Shown: positions 48,629 to 60,800 of the stretch, one piece after another | Numbering within the stretch: the stretch's first letter is position 1 | Layout of the letters: each line of letters opens with the position of its first letter | Assembly: GCA_024663395.1 (NCBI GenBank) | Contig: JANFAH010000057.1 | Location: 186,001-250,000 of the forward strand | Reading direction: 5' to 3' | DNA from: Pisolithus tinctorius | Taxonomy: Eukaryota > Basidiomycota > Agaricomycetes > Boletales > Pisolithaceae | Length of the DNA: 64,000 bases | The notes under the pieces: model-generated | What the model was told of the DNA's origin: nothing | Databases searched by the model: none | Seen by the model: only the letters and a program-made list of their open reading frames with translations | Translations under genes and position numbers: made by a program

Positions 48629-50446
48629 ATGTCCAACAGTGGAGCACTCTACCTGGTGTACTGTGGGGTTGCCGTGTTTGTGCTCATGGCATTCAACGGT
48701 GAGGTCATGGACCCCTACATGGTGAGTCCTGCATTTCCACCATTGCTGTATTGAATTACACCCTGGAATCACCCCCCCCCCCCCCAATCAGGACGAGCCA
48801 TTCCACATCCCGCAAGTCCTGGCGTACTGCCGAGGAGAGTGGTCTACTTGGGATCCAAAGATCACTACACCACCTGGGCTGTACGTCGACACGCTTGCCG
48901 GCAAACGGTGAACGCGGTGCGCTGACCATTGACAAAAAATAGATATGTCCTGAGCGTCTTGATACATCGTATCTTCGGGTTTGCTTGCAGTCTATGGACG
49001 TTGCGCGCGACTGTAACCCTTACTCTCATCACTCTTCCACTTTTCCTCACCCAGCTTCTCGCGTTCCATCAACGACGCCCCTCTTTTCTGTGCCCTACGA
49101 CGGAAGCCGTAGTGCTGTCTACTTTCCCCCTCGCTTGGTTTTATGGCTTTCTATATTATACAGACGTCCCGAGCCTCATCTCTGTACTTGCGACCATGTT
49201 GTTCTCGACTCGAAGCCAGCATAGTCTAGCTGCAGTGGTACGTGATTACTTGTCAGAGAACCAATCATCTTGCGTGAAGAGACTACGTAGTTTGGCGTGG
49301 TTAGCTGCTTCTTTCGCCAGACAAACATCGTTTGGGTTTTGTACGCGTTCTGCGCAAGCCAACTTCCTCGTCTCCACCTAAACCGCGGAAAGAAACGACT
49401 GTACGACCCGCCCGCGTTAACCGCTTGCCCAGGTAAGAAGCACAGTTCCAAACTTGAGTCCATGAGCGAGGCACTGAACGGGATTGTAGGAGATCTCGTG
49501 AGATCGATATTCAGTCTGTTCGGCAAAGTACCGCAACTACTCCCACCGTTCGTGCCTTACATGCTTGTACTGGCCGTTTTCGGTGGTTTCGTGTTCTGGA
49601 ACGGCGGAGTCGTGTTAGGTGCGTGTATCTGGGGTAGGTGCACAACCGGACCTCCGTTAATCTGCGTGATTCTGTGTTGCAGGTGACAAGGCCAACCACG
49701 TTCCAGCGATGCATGTACCCCAGCTGTATTACTTCATTGCTTTTGCGACAATATTAGGATGGCCTGCTGTTGCCCTTGCTCAGGACGGTCCCCGAACGCT
49801 GATGTTGGAGGTAGCGGGACGAATGTTCGGGAGCACACGGTTCGTGGGGACCAATTTCTGGGAGACTTGCAAATGTTCCAAGTTCTAAACAGGAGAGTCA
49901 TTGTAACTGCCTTCCTTGCGGGGATGATGGCAATATCAGTGAACCTTTTCACGTGCGTCCCAAACTTTGGTGTATGGTTATCTCATTATAGAACGGGTGC
50001 TGGCAGGATTCATCATCCATTTCTACTTTCCGATAACCGCCACTACACGTTCTACGTGTGGCGCCGGGTATTCATGCGACATCCAATCATGCCATACTTA
50101 TTCATACCAGGGTATCAAGCATGCGCCTGGGCGTGGTGGCTTCGAGTTGGTGAGAAGTAGGCTTATCATCGGCACATTTGACCCTAAACGTCATAAGCCA
50201 GCCCGTAACCGATCGTTGTTGGAAACTCTGGTATTGCCTCTGGCGATAGTGCCTACCCTATTGCCCACACCACTTTTGGAGCCGCGGTACTTTTTGATAC
50301 CATACATTTTACTGCGATCGCAGGTGGTGGGTGTTGGTCGTTCTGGACTGGTGGTGGAGGGACTGTGGTATGCAGCGGTCAACCTTGTGACTACGTATGT
50401 CTTTCTTTACAAGGAGCGACCGGGCGTAGGTAGATTCATGTGGTGA
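48629..50446 (+). CDS. ALG10: Dol-P-Glc alpha-1,2-glucosyltransferase Alg10 (Die2)
   Basis: Eight exons: 48629-48721, 48792-48880, 48943-49237, 49291-49618, 49683-49839, 49893-49952, 50007-50149 and 50202-50446; 469 residues. The acidic luminal motif [18 protein letters not shown] close to the N-terminus, then [39 protein letters not shown] and [18 protein letters not shown] are the family signatures; about 10-12 membrane segments. Alg10 adds the last glucose to the lipid-linked oligosaccharide in the ER lumen, the mark read by oligosaccharyltransferase. The first intron ends in a run of 14 C before AATCAG. The protein ends PGVGRFMW, close to the family end. Confidence 0.95.
48772..48785 (+). 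repeat. Poly(C) tract of 14 bases
   Basis: Homopolymer run within ALG10 intron 1 that serves as its pyrimidine tract, 6 nt before the 3' splice site. Length may vary between strains or be a sequencing artefact. Confidence 0.8.
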
Positions 50447-50634
50447 GGGGACAAACAAGACCACACGCGTTCGGGGCTGCCACTCGCGCGCGAAAAAAAA
50501 CAAACACAAAAAAGGGTGGTGTTCAGGTCCTGACGACCACGCAACGTTCACGAACTTGACAGACTACAGTAGTACAGCCAAACAGTTCCCATCCTGGACA
50601 CTTCCTCGTTTCTTCTCATTTGATTCTTGTCCTC

Positions 50635-52746
50635 ATGTCTCCGGAAACTACCTCGAAGCCGTCTCGGCCTGCCAAACCAACCACGCGCGCATCGCTGCGG
50701 CAATCGTTAAACTTCACTTCAGTAGGCAAGGCCCTAGCGGACGTGATTAACAAAGATCCCCGTGAACGCGAGGAGAAAGCCCTCAAGAAGTCAAAGGAGT
50801 CCTCTCGTCGCCTCAGTGCTCTCATGACTACTGGCACAGCGATGCCGAAAGCCACTGCTGCTAACCAGAACTCAAAGTCTCCTAACCCCACATGTACTAA
50901 GGGGGGCGAATCCCCCACGAATAAGACTATCACCCGTAGTAATAGGAGACAGTCTGGTCTGTTTAAAGGCACATCCCCTTCAGACGAACTTGGCGTCAAG
51001 GTCGCGGATGCTCGTGCGGCGAGTCCTGTCTCCAGACGCTTGTCCACCCTTCGTCCTAGAACAGCGACTGGGAATACTACTTCTGCCCTGCCCAAGTATC
51101 GGCCAAAGTCGGTGGTCGTCGCGAAGCCCGCTTCTCCAGCTCATGCAGGATCAAGGAGGCGTTTAAGCACCTCTGAAGAAGATGACGCAGAGCGTGGAGA
51201 GTCCCCTAAGAGCAAAGGATCTCTACGACTATCCGATGCAAAGACTAGGAGGCCTGTCAGCCCCCTACCTCACAGGGCGTTGTCGGTGAAGGTCAATTTG
51301 CCCAGCCCTACGAGACCTTTAACCCCCCAGAAGAGCAAATCTACCCTTTCCAAAGACAGGTCGAGTGGGTCTCCTGCTCGTAATGACTCCGCACGACCAA
51401 AGAAATCCTTGAAGACGGGGTCCCCATCGCCCTCGCGATCGACTTTTGTGCGTTCCGCCTCGTCGGCTTCATCCACCAGCTCCTCACGGAGCCAGAATTC
51501 TCCGTCGACACCATCATCACTTAAGAATCCATTCGGGTTCAAACGTTCAAAGGCTTCTACCCAAGCTCCGAGCCCGCTACGAAGCGCTGGTCGTCCTATT
51601 CCTGAATCACCATTTGCAAGCCACTCCCGACACGGCTCCAGCAGTCTTGGATTAGAGAATACCCCCACAGGCGCTGCCCAGGGCGGGAGTGATGACAGTA
51701 TGGAAGTCGGCGAGGTCGATCTCCTACTTGCACCTGTTGCGTCACTGGCGGTGCCGACACCAGCAATTCCGAGGATTCAGTATCACCAAAGTGATTCTCA
51801 GCCGCACACTCCATCCCGGCCGCCCAGCCTCCTCCCAACTCGCGCAAATCTTTCATATCTATCTCCCATTCCCCCAAGTTACGAGAGCTCGCCTGCCTTG
51901 CGCCCAAAGGGTGGTAGTCACGACCACCATCATGGCTCTGTTTTCTCATGGGACCATTTAGCTGATCAATCGCAATTGCTGGCACAAGATGAAGTAGAGA
52001 GTATGTTGGCCGACGTGACGGCCCCCTTTACTCCCGGAGGGGTTTCACCCAATGTAAGCGCTATGGGCTTAGAAATGCCCGATAGCCCTAGTCTATCTGC
52101 TCTACCCTCTCCTGCCGGCTATGGTTCCATATCGCAGGTCCTACTTCCTGATGTTACTCCTTCACCTTCTGTTCATCATCTGACGCAAGTGTTTGAAACT
52201 TCGACCGAACTTCACGTACCTACGGATTCTGGAACTGTCGCCCTTCTTCGTCTTCAAGTTGCGCAAGCTGAGAAGACTGCAAGAGAACGTCTCTCACTAG
52301 TGCATGAACTAGAGGAGCAGCTCCACAGTCTGAAGCAGTCTCGTTTGAAAGAGACGGAGGAACTAGCGAAGCAAATATCGTTCCTCGAAGAGCAGCTCCA
52401 CTCGAGCGTCCAAACCAGAGAGCGGATGGATGAAGAGCGTGTGGCGTTTACTGCATCGTTGCAGGATGAGTTGAGGCATGCGGAGGTTCGGCGCGAGCAA
52501 GCCGCTCAGGAGGCATTCGTCAAAGGACAGGAGGAAACTCGCGCCTCGTTGGATGCTTTGCTCGATGCGTTGTATAGGAACTGGGAGCTTTCTTCGGCAG
52601 CGAGGGAAGCCAGTTCTCTTTGGTCATTTGTAAGGGGCCAGGCTGAAGAGGAGAAGAGTAATCTTCAAGCGAGTCGCGATATGCTACGCGTTTTCCTGGC
52701 TATGCTGGACAGTAGCCAAGACCAGATTCAGGAACTCCTTGCCTGA
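50635..52746 (+). CDS. Ser/Pro-rich coiled-coil protein, intronless (703 aa)
   Basis: One uninterrupted reading frame, the only long single-exon gene in the window. Residues 1-500 are low-complexity Ser/Pro/Lys/Arg-rich with repeated R-R-x-S sites (SRRLSAL, NRRQSGL, SRRLSTL, RRRLSTS), which resemble PKA or related kinase targets, and several S-P pairs. Residues about 545-650 form a heptad-like coiled coil (LLRLQVAQAEKTARERLSLV, then EEQLHSLKQSRLKETEELAK, and so on). The last 50 residues are helical (SAAREASSLWSFVRGQAEEE). No known domain is recognised. The plan is that of a cytoskeletal or cortical adaptor, but that is only inference. The start at 50635 is the first ATG after an in-frame non-ATG stretch and has CTC before it. 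Confidence 0.85.
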   Translation: MSPETTSKPSRPAKPTTRASLRQSLNFTSVGKALADVINKDPREREEKALKKSKESSRRLSALMTTGTAMPKATAANQNSKSPNPTCTKGGESPTNKTITRSNRRQSGLFKGTSPSDELGVKVADARAASPVSRRLSTLRPRTATGNTTSALPKYRPKSVVVAKPASPAHAGSRRRLSTSEEDDAERGESPKSKGSLRLSDAKTRRPVSPLPHRALSVKVNLPSPTRPLTPQKSKSTLSKDRSSGSPARNDSARPKKSLKTGSPSPSRSTFVRSASSASSTSSSRSQNSPSTPSSLKNPFGFKRSKASTQAPSPLRSAGRPIPESPFASHSRHGSSSLGLENTPTGAAQGGSDDSMEVGEVDLLLAPVASLAVPTPAIPRIQYHQSDSQPHTPSRPPSLLPTRANLSYLSPIPPSYESSPALRPKGGSHDHHHGSVFSWDHLADQSQLLAQDEVESMLADVTAPFTPGGVSPNVSAMGLEMPDSPSLSALPSPAGYGSISQVLLPDVTPSPSVHHLTQVFETSTELHVPTDSGTVALLRLQVAQAEKTARERLSLVHELEEQLHSLKQSRLKETEELAKQISFLEEQLHSSVQTRERMDEERVAFTASLQDELRHAEVRREQAAQEAFVKGQEETRASLDALLDALYRNWELSSAAREASSLWSFVRGQAEEEKSNLQASRDMLRVFLAMLDSSQDQIQELLA

Positions 52747-53268
52747 TTCACGTATGTATTTCGTTAATGGCATCTCCCCAAGTTAGATTGCTCATCGCTC
52801 GCTATAGGACATTTATGATATTCATACCAACGTTTGAATTATTGTACTCCATACCCTCAGTGATTACTATGTTCACTTTCACTCCGTTCGTTTGTTCTGT
52901 CCACTGTAATGGTTCTACGCAGACAATAACGCACACCTCGCTACGACCACTGATGTTCACTACTTATGACGATACAAATGCATTGCATTATGGATGGACG
53001 GCAAGGATCACAACATATGCGCAAAGTACAATAACTGGCGTAAGGCCAGGATGCAGATCGAGTAGTAAGATACAGCATGCGAATTCATCTGTATGCGCTC
53101 GCACTTAACTTGCTCGGGCCATACGCTTGATTCTCGTGCTTTTGTCTGTTTTCAGCTCCATCGCTCCTACCACCTGCTCCACCTGCTCTTGTGTAATGAC
53201 GGACTTCGAACCTAGTTGTCTTGAAACAACTATCAGCAATATGCGTGCGCTCATCAGGACGCAAGGCA
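52747..53268. other. Convergent spacer, coiled-coil gene / kinesin-6
   Basis: 522 bp between stop codons; no gene recognised. It should hold both 3' UTRs. Confidence 0.45.
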
Positions 53269-56260
53269 TCACCTTTTCTTCTTCTTTACGGCGTCCAGTT
53301 CACCCTTGCCGGGTATATAGACGACTCCTGTATCCGTACCTGCTCTCCTGTTCGGTACGATGATAATCGAATCATCAACTTCATGGTCCATGTCGACTGT
53401 CTTCGCAGATGTAACAGTAAGAGGCATGTTCTCGTCACTCTCGCCGACCAACATTTTGCTGTCTTCCATGGTTGCACTGGTTTCACCCGATCTTTCGTCG
53501 GCCGGTATCGACAGCAAGGTAAACTGTTTTGTTATGCTCCCAATAGATTTCCCAAAATTCGCTTTTCCATCAAGTGGTGAGGAAGGCGGGTCAGAAAAAT
53601 CTTCCGCCACGCCACAAGAGCCCTATTTAAAAATGCTTAGAGCGTACGGATCGAAGCACCAGATAACCCACAACATACGTCTTCATCCAACGAGATCGAA
53701 CCATCTGTCTCGCTTTCTGACACAACAGGTTTCTTCGCCGTACCAAGCAAGCCAGCCTGGTGTAGCATATCGATCTTGGCATCCATCTTCCGTTCGTTTC
53801 GTTCCACCTGATTCCGTCAGCGCCGTCAGCAGTTACAACATGCTTAATGTCATTGATCTATACCTCGCTCATTAGTCTCTGCGCGTAAGTTCTCTCGACT
53901 TCGCGCATCCTCTCTTCCATCTCTTTCATGACTTCCTCTCTTGTCTCGGCCTCTACAACGGCACAGCGGATCTCTGCTTCGTATAACTGAAGATGTGACC
54001 GTTGAAGAGACGTCCGGTATGCGACATTGGATTTACCTTCAGCCTGAGATTTTCTATTTCGTCGAACAGCGCATCTACTAATGGATTGATGGCTTCGTCA
54101 TCGGATTCATCCTCCTTTCCGTCCGACTCTTCGTCCTCTTATATTCATACGGCGTATTTGAGCGTGAGATAAATCGCAGACGGGTTGAAACATGCCTTCA
54201 AGTATAGTTAACTGGGCTTCGCTGACTTTCTTTCCTGGTCCAATACTGGAGATTGTCACCTTGCGCACAACTCCTCGCGGTATTCTAGAAGGGTTTAGTC
54301 CAACATGCAGTCCCGGCTTGTTAGGACTGGATTGCAGTCGGGGCAATGGAGCATTATTAACGACAGTGGAAACCTCTCTAGCCAACGCAGAGAATTTCAT
54401 AACATGGGAAATTTCTTCGAATCCCGTGTCGTATGGATTGACATTAACTATCATGACCTGTAATGAGACCTCAGTAACAATTGAGTCAGCAACTGTAAGG
54501 CAGTATCATACCACTTTCCCATCCCCTACGAAGTAGTCCATTAAGATTTCTGTGAGTTTGCTGTGTCTGAAGGGTACGATCGCTAACGCCTTCCTAGGTT
54601 CCTGAGCATCATGTCCTGGAATTGCCGAGCCACGAGCCAGGCGCTTTTGGTTAGTACGCATGGCCTAAAGTGACATTAAAATAGAATAAAAACAGCGGGA
54701 GAATTTCAGATACCTCCATGCATTGGCCAAGGATCATGAGAGATTTATTGATGTTTCCAGCTTCCTTTAGGCGGTCACCACTGGTTTGTGTGTTTTTTGC
54801 ACGTTCCGAACCGGCGAGATCAACCACAGACAGTCGTGACATTTGCAAGGAGGTAGGATCCTGAACGTCCCTCTATGAAGATGGATATGCAAGAGTAATT
54901 GAGTTGGGGACTCACGTCTCTTTCGGCACGATGTCCTTTGAGTACTCTAATTGTAACAATGCTGTGACTGCGACTGCTCTGGCTATTTGCCAGCGTGCCA
55001 AAGACACGTCGATGGAGCTGGCCAAGTTTGATTAGTGCTTTTGCTTGCAGAGCGTCTGTGACACGGAATTGTTTCAATCCGGATATATATCGCCCGGTGC
55101 TCCCACTGTCGATAGTGTCCGTTGTGGGCGACGGCTTCACCGTGAGTGCCTTTCGCTTGAGCAGTAAGGGGTGTACACCCTGTTCTTGGTGATACCCAGT
55201 GCCTTCTTCATTCTCGTCTACGGATGCCAGTAGGTCATACACCTTCTCATTGTAGACCTCCACATAGGAAATCCAAATAGAATACTCATAATTGCGATCC
55301 ACTTTGATCACTGTCGGATCAGTATTGTCAGTTGGTTTATCTGTAGTTGCCAGATGTTCCTCCAGAACCTGGGCGAGAGCAGGTCCATTGGGAACGTCGA
55401 ACTCTGTAGGTGGAGCGGACTCCGAAGGGTCGGCTTCTTCGACACCATAGAGGCGCACTGGCCGATACTGCGACATCCTTTATGTGTATACACGAGAGGT
55501 GTTTTTTGGGTACTTACTCGACCATCACTATGCAAGCCATCGACGCTATTGAACAGCACATCCAGAGTCCTGGGCAGGATGCCAGCCGACCCAGGTTCAC
55601 TTCCACCCTGAATCGTGTATGTCTTGCCCGAATTTGTTACACCATATGCGAAGAGAAGCCCATTTTGACCATCCAAAAGATCCCGAACGAGAGGGAGTGT
55701 TGTTGTTGCAAAAAAATCTTCTTGTGTCGTCGAGGGAGGGAATACGTGCGAGAATTTGTATACAGAGGAAGGCGCGATGACGGACACCCGACAACCAGAT
55801 TTTGCGCCACCTTGACGATCGATGCTGGGATCCGACATCCTGACTGATGTGTCTGACAGTGACTCCAGATACGGCATTGCCATCGGTTCGTCGTCTCCCA
55901 GGTGAGGTCTGATACGAAGATATGCCTGACATGCTCAAGTATAAGAAAAAAGTACTGGTGCAAAACCCGGACTGGACATACCACCGTCGACTCGCGCTCC
56001 ACAGACGTTGCCTTTGTCGGCCGAGGGCCACCTCCAGCTCCAATATTTGGTGCCGTCGAGTCGTCGTCAGGAGCATTGGCCTTGTTAACAAACGGTTTAC
56101 GCGATGCGGCTGTCTTTGCTTTCGACGGTCCTGTTTGACTTGCGGTTCTGCCCTTTGCCGTCCTGACCACGGATGGCCCTGTGCTAGGAGCAGGAACAGG
56201 TGTCTTAGTGCGCGTTGAGGCACGTGTGGCTAGGCCAGCTGTTTTAGATCTTGTCGCCAT
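53269..56260 (-). CDS. Kinesin-6 family motor (Klp9/MKLP/KIF20-like)
   Basis: Ten exons on the minus strand: 55982-56260, 55518-55925, 54916-55467, 54714-54860, 54512-54664, 54196-54457, 54037-54137, 53864-53986, 53679-53807 and 53269-53622; 835 residues. A basic N-terminus (about 90 residues) is followed by a motor domain with P-loop [11 protein letters not shown], switch [11 protein letters not shown] and switch [15 protein letters not shown]. An insert of about 35 residues in loop 6 ([20 protein letters not shown]) is typical of kinesin-6. Then neck, acidic linker ([14 protein letters not shown]), coiled coil ([17 protein letters not shown]) and a basic end (KKKKR). Kinesin-6 motors bundle and slide the spindle midzone and help cytokinesis. 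The intron 54138-54195 is GC-AG. Confidence 0.93.
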
Positions 56261-56508
56261 CACGTTAGGATGTCAATTGGCCTATGGAAATGGAAAACAG
56301 TGACCACTACGCCGTGCACCGAGCAACTTACTTGCTGTAAAGACGCTCAGTTGCAGCAGGCACGGGGTGTGTAATAGCAATAGCAAAGCCTGGCATGAAA
56401 TCTTGAGACGCGACGCGCTGTCAAGCCACGTGATCCTGAAATATAATCATGGTAATAGGAATTTCGAGGCTACACACAGAAACGTCATCTGAGGACGAGT
56501 CTCCACGA
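56261..56508. promoter_or_regulatory. Divergent promoter, kinesin-6/MTQ2
   Basis: 248 bp between start codons. Contains GACGCGACGCGC at 56407-56418 (CGCG cores, MBF-like but not perfect MCB) and CACGTG at 56428-56433. Function unproven. Confidence 0.5.
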
Positions 56509-57474
56509 ATGATCCCGACGCCAGATCTTTCACATCTTACAGAGCAAGATAAACTCCACGTGTATGACCCTGCCGGTACGCGTTTTGCCCATGCTCACCG
56601 GACTGGAACATCTCACGTTATTTAGAGGACACATTCTTATTCCTTGACGCGCTCGAACAAGACGCCGAAGATCTCAAAGGTGAAAAGCCGTTGATCTGCC
56701 TTGAAATAGGGTACGAGGGACAGTTTCCTTGTCTTCGCTGACATGTGATGTTCTCAAGATAGCTCAGGATCAGGATGTGTCTCTGCATTCATAGGTTCAA
56801 TCCTGGGATCCACAAATACACGTGAACGGGTTCATTCTCTTGAGAGATGCACTCTCTGAATCGCTCTTCAGTCTATCTCTGCACGGACATAAACAATCGT
56901 GCTTCAGACTGTACTCACAGAACTGGTCGCCATAACAAGGTATTATTTGCTGAAGTGAAGACCCCTGCCGACTAATTCACGTCCTAGCAATCTAGATCCC
57001 ACTAGATCCAATCACATGTGATCTAGCTCGACCACTGTTAAAGCGTCTGCAGCGCTCGGTCGATATCATCTTGTTCAACCCGCCCTATGTGCCAACGGAA
57101 TCAGAAGAAGTATTGTCTGCCCAGTTAGGTCGTGGCATTTCTGGTTCATGGGCAGGGGGGACCAATGGCATGGAGGTAACCAATCGCTTCTTGGAAACCG
57201 TCGAGGTGCGAAGCCTTGTGGCATTGAACCAAATATCGTGTTTATTTAGTTGCCAGGCACTACTGTCCGAGCGGGGCAAATTCTATCTCGTCACTCTGGA
57301 TGGCAATGACGTTCCGGAGATCCGCGAGAGAATGTTTCGTGCATTCCGTCTGCAGTGCCAGGTATGTCTCTAGACATGCAATAATCTTGAGTTGACACTT
57401 GCCAGATCGTAGCGCAGCGGCGGGCGGGCATCGAGAACTTACACATCTTGCAGTTTTCACGGGTGAATCGGTAG
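56509..57474 (+). CDS. MTQ2: Glutamine N5-methyltransferase Mtq2 (HEMK2/N6AMT1)
   Basis: Seven exons: 56509-56575, 56626-56710, 56763-56821, 56872-56939, 56996-57205, 57257-57361 and 57406-57474; 220 residues. Motifs are YDPAEDTFLFLDAL, the SAM loop CLEIGSGSGCVSAFIGS, the acidic residue in CTDINNRAS, the catalytic NPPY in ILFNPPYVP, and SWAGGTNGMEV. With Trm112 as partner, Mtq2 methylates the Gln of the GGQ loop of release factor eRF1. Length is normal for the family. The fifth intron (57206-57256) is 51 nt with no stop codon, so a retained transcript would keep the frame and add 17 residues. Confidence 0.94.
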
Positions 57475-57863
57475 TGCCTGCTGAATCCAGGCAGCAGCCG
57501 TCTGGTTGACTTTGCCCTATTTGTTGCGAAGTATGCATACGAAGTGACTGCAACAACAATTTGCTCTTATGAGTTGCAACGGATAAGCTTTCCACTATCT
57601 GGGGAATATGGCCAAAGGGCTGGTTCCCTCCTGCTTTTGTTAACTGCGAGAACTGACTTATGTATGTCACGCTACCAGCCCAACTGTACAATCGTAACCT
57701 TCCCATGGCATACCCACCTTCGTGATGCTTACCGTTGATACCAAAACCTGACTGACATTGATATACTATAAGCTCCATACATCATTAGGATAACAATTCG
57801 AGCGTATCGACTCGATCAAGAAAGTAGCATGAACGTAACAGACGGTTAGCACGTGCCAATGCT
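57475..57863. other. Convergent spacer, MTQ2/tricalbin
   Basis: 389 bp between stop codons; nothing recognised. Probable 3' UTRs of both genes. Confidence 0.45.
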
Positions 57864-60800
57864 TCAACTGTCATCGGTCGCGCCAGGCCGTCGACCTCGA
57901 AGGCTGAACCTCGAAGGTGATACCGGTGTTGGGCGTTCCAAAGAAGTGACTGATGGGTCGTGAGCGTGCGCGTTAGCGTCGACATCGAATTCCAAGTGGA
58001 GTCGGACTTGTCCTCCTTCTCGTAAATCTGCAGTGAGGTCGGCGACAGAAGACTGGCCCGGTTGGAGGTGTCGCCAGATCTAGGTGCCAGAGGCTGAGTC
58101 ACGATATTCGCTGTACAAAAACCACATACCTCGACCTCCCCTTCCCCGAGTACCTTGTCTTTTCCAAGGGTCTTGTGGTCGTAAACCCACACGTAGAGTT
58201 TTTGTGTCGACGAACTGGCGGGAAAAACAAATGTTTCGTTCCTGAAAACCAGTTACTAGGCAGTAACACTTAGGGGTATCGGATACGTACCATTCTGGAG
58301 TAGAAGTCTTGCTGTGGCCATGCTTGGTTTTGTGCTCCTTGTCGCCAACCCGAACAAGTGCATAAGGTTTTGCTTCGTTGGTGTGAAGGCCTTTCGCACT
58401 GAGTACCACAACCTTCAACACACCAGGATCTGAAGGTGGGCCACCGGTTGTGTGAAGAGATTCCATTGATCGTGACGCAGCGCCTCCGCTTCCCAGTGAC
58501 TGGGTCGCTGCCAAAATTTCTGCATGTGAAGGTAGGCTATTTTCCTTTTCGTAATCCCGTTTGAATATACTTCCGACACCTTGCAAAACACCTCTCCCCG
58601 CTTCTATTGGCAGACTGCCAATATGAGTCATGGCACGACCGGCGACAGAGAACGTTGAAGTGCTCTTGCGTGCCCTAGCGATGATTTCGGGTTGGAATAC
58701 CATGCGCAAATGAACAGCCCCTTTCTCTCCGTGCTTCTCCGACGAGAGGGTGACGAACCGCTCTGCCGATTGCAAAGGTTCAAGGTCATCAAGACGGATG
58801 CGACCAACACCGAGACTCTTATCTTGCTCAAGCTGGTTCCAGTCGAAGACCTCCACTGTGAAGTCGGCAGCAACGCGGGAAGGCTAGAGGGACTTTTCAG
58901 CGACAGGGAGTGAGCAATGTCGTACAGCGAACATACCACATTGATGTTGAAAATTTCGTTCCACTCCGGATGCAGAGTTTTCTTCTTCGTTTGCGACTTA
59001 CACTCCTTCTGTCCGTTAAGCGTGAAGACAGCGTAGGGATCAGATTTGCCTACGATGAAACATTAGCGGAACAAGCGCTACAGGGTATCACCACGCACCC
59101 GTTCTATCAGCGGATCGAAGATCTTTGGCCCCGACTAACTCGACACGGAGCACACCCTGGTCTAATGACTGTGTCAGAGAACATCCATTGGGTCAAATCC
59201 ATCAGACTAACTGTTGATACTCTCCCTGGGCTCTAGTTTCACGGGGACCGGAACGTAGCGTGTCTCGATAACCACAGTGGAAGTTTTATCTTCGTCGTTG
59301 GTGAGGGTGTAGGTGCAACGACGATCCTTCAAAAAACAAACATCATAAGCACCTCCCTTAGCTTGTCGCGTAGAACTTACCAAAGTGGCATCCACGAAGG
59401 GTTTTGCGTTACCCTTCCATTCTGCAATGATATCATCTTTGTCACCCTCCGCATTCTCGTTCAGTCTTAGCCAAATACGCCCAAAGTCCAATTCCTTGAT
59501 GAATGCTTCGCCAACGTACTGCCATTGTGCATGCGTGCTCCGCGCTTTAATCGTGCTAAATGCGGGCCAATAACCGTCATCCAGAAGTACCTCCAACCGT
59601 GCCTTCTTGTGTAGTTGCCCAGATAATATGTGGAAGATGATGATACCAGATTCTGTGGGCCGATCAGTTGAGGCTCGTGACAACAAGTGGCCCAATACAC
59701 ACGATGCTTCAAAAGCTCTTCTTTGCCGAGCTCCACTCCTGATATTTCCTTCTTGTCCTTTGTCTCATCACCATCAGGATCGCCCTCCACCTTACCCGCA
59801 ACGCCGTTGCCAAAGGCACCTTCACGCTCTTGCCCTTGCACACCATCCATGGGTGGACGGACCGTGACGTCTCGTTTCTCGTTGCCAGAGGAGTCGCCGA
59901 TATCGCTCACATGGTGAGCCGCTTGTTGCATTTCATTCTCATCCGCATCAAAGCGCACATTCTTGAGGTTAAGGCAAGGTATGAACTCGGCAACATAGTG
60001 GAGACGTCCTTGGAATGTCTGTCCGTTGCCACCGTCTAGCTTGATGGGGTCTTCCGCCTCCTTCTTTCCGGTAGATTCGTAGCGGTACTGAGTGTCTGTC
60101 GGGGACTCCCGAGCTAGCTTATTGACATGAAGTTCCACGGAACCAAGTGAACGGTCCTACGGAGAGCCAATTTCATAAACACCGGTCAAGAGAAAACAAT
60201 TTGCTCACCTTCGTCAAGTGTTGGTAGTCCATAACTTCCATGAACATGGACTGTAAAGCGCCTCAGCATTTACTACCCGAAGCAGTAACATCAACGCAAA
60301 CCTCTCTGAGTGAATGAACTGTAGGTGAAACATCAAACGGTTGTCAGCCAACTGCCATCTGGATGGACATACCAGGAATATAGATGATTTGATCCCAGTT
60401 CGGGTTGAGGTCTGCAAATACTAAATTCCCAAATATTCCTACGTGTGGACAACGGCTTACTGTTGTTGATGACTTCCGTCCTCCCCTTGACGACGTTGTT
60501 CACCAGTACTCGTACATAGGGGTCGCTCTGCATGCAATACTATTAGTCCATGGGGACAGCAGCAACGCCATGCCGGTTTCACCTTGCCACCGAGAGCCGC
60601 TTCAACGTTCCTAGACCCGGCGGTCAGCACATCACCTACCACGAGTCAATCTACAATCACTTACTTGACATCCGTCGCTCTCTGCAACCACAATCTGACA
60701 ACACCAATGGGAGGCACATACTGGTCCACACCACCAAGTACACCAGCCATGTGGAGTGGTTTCCACTGCAAGCTGATACGAATCTTGCCGGATTTGCATG

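Noticed and set aside
54138..54196. GT donor at GGCAT|GTTT in kinesin-6
   Set aside because: It enters the next exon in a wrong frame with an early stop; the GC donor keeps the acidic linker open.
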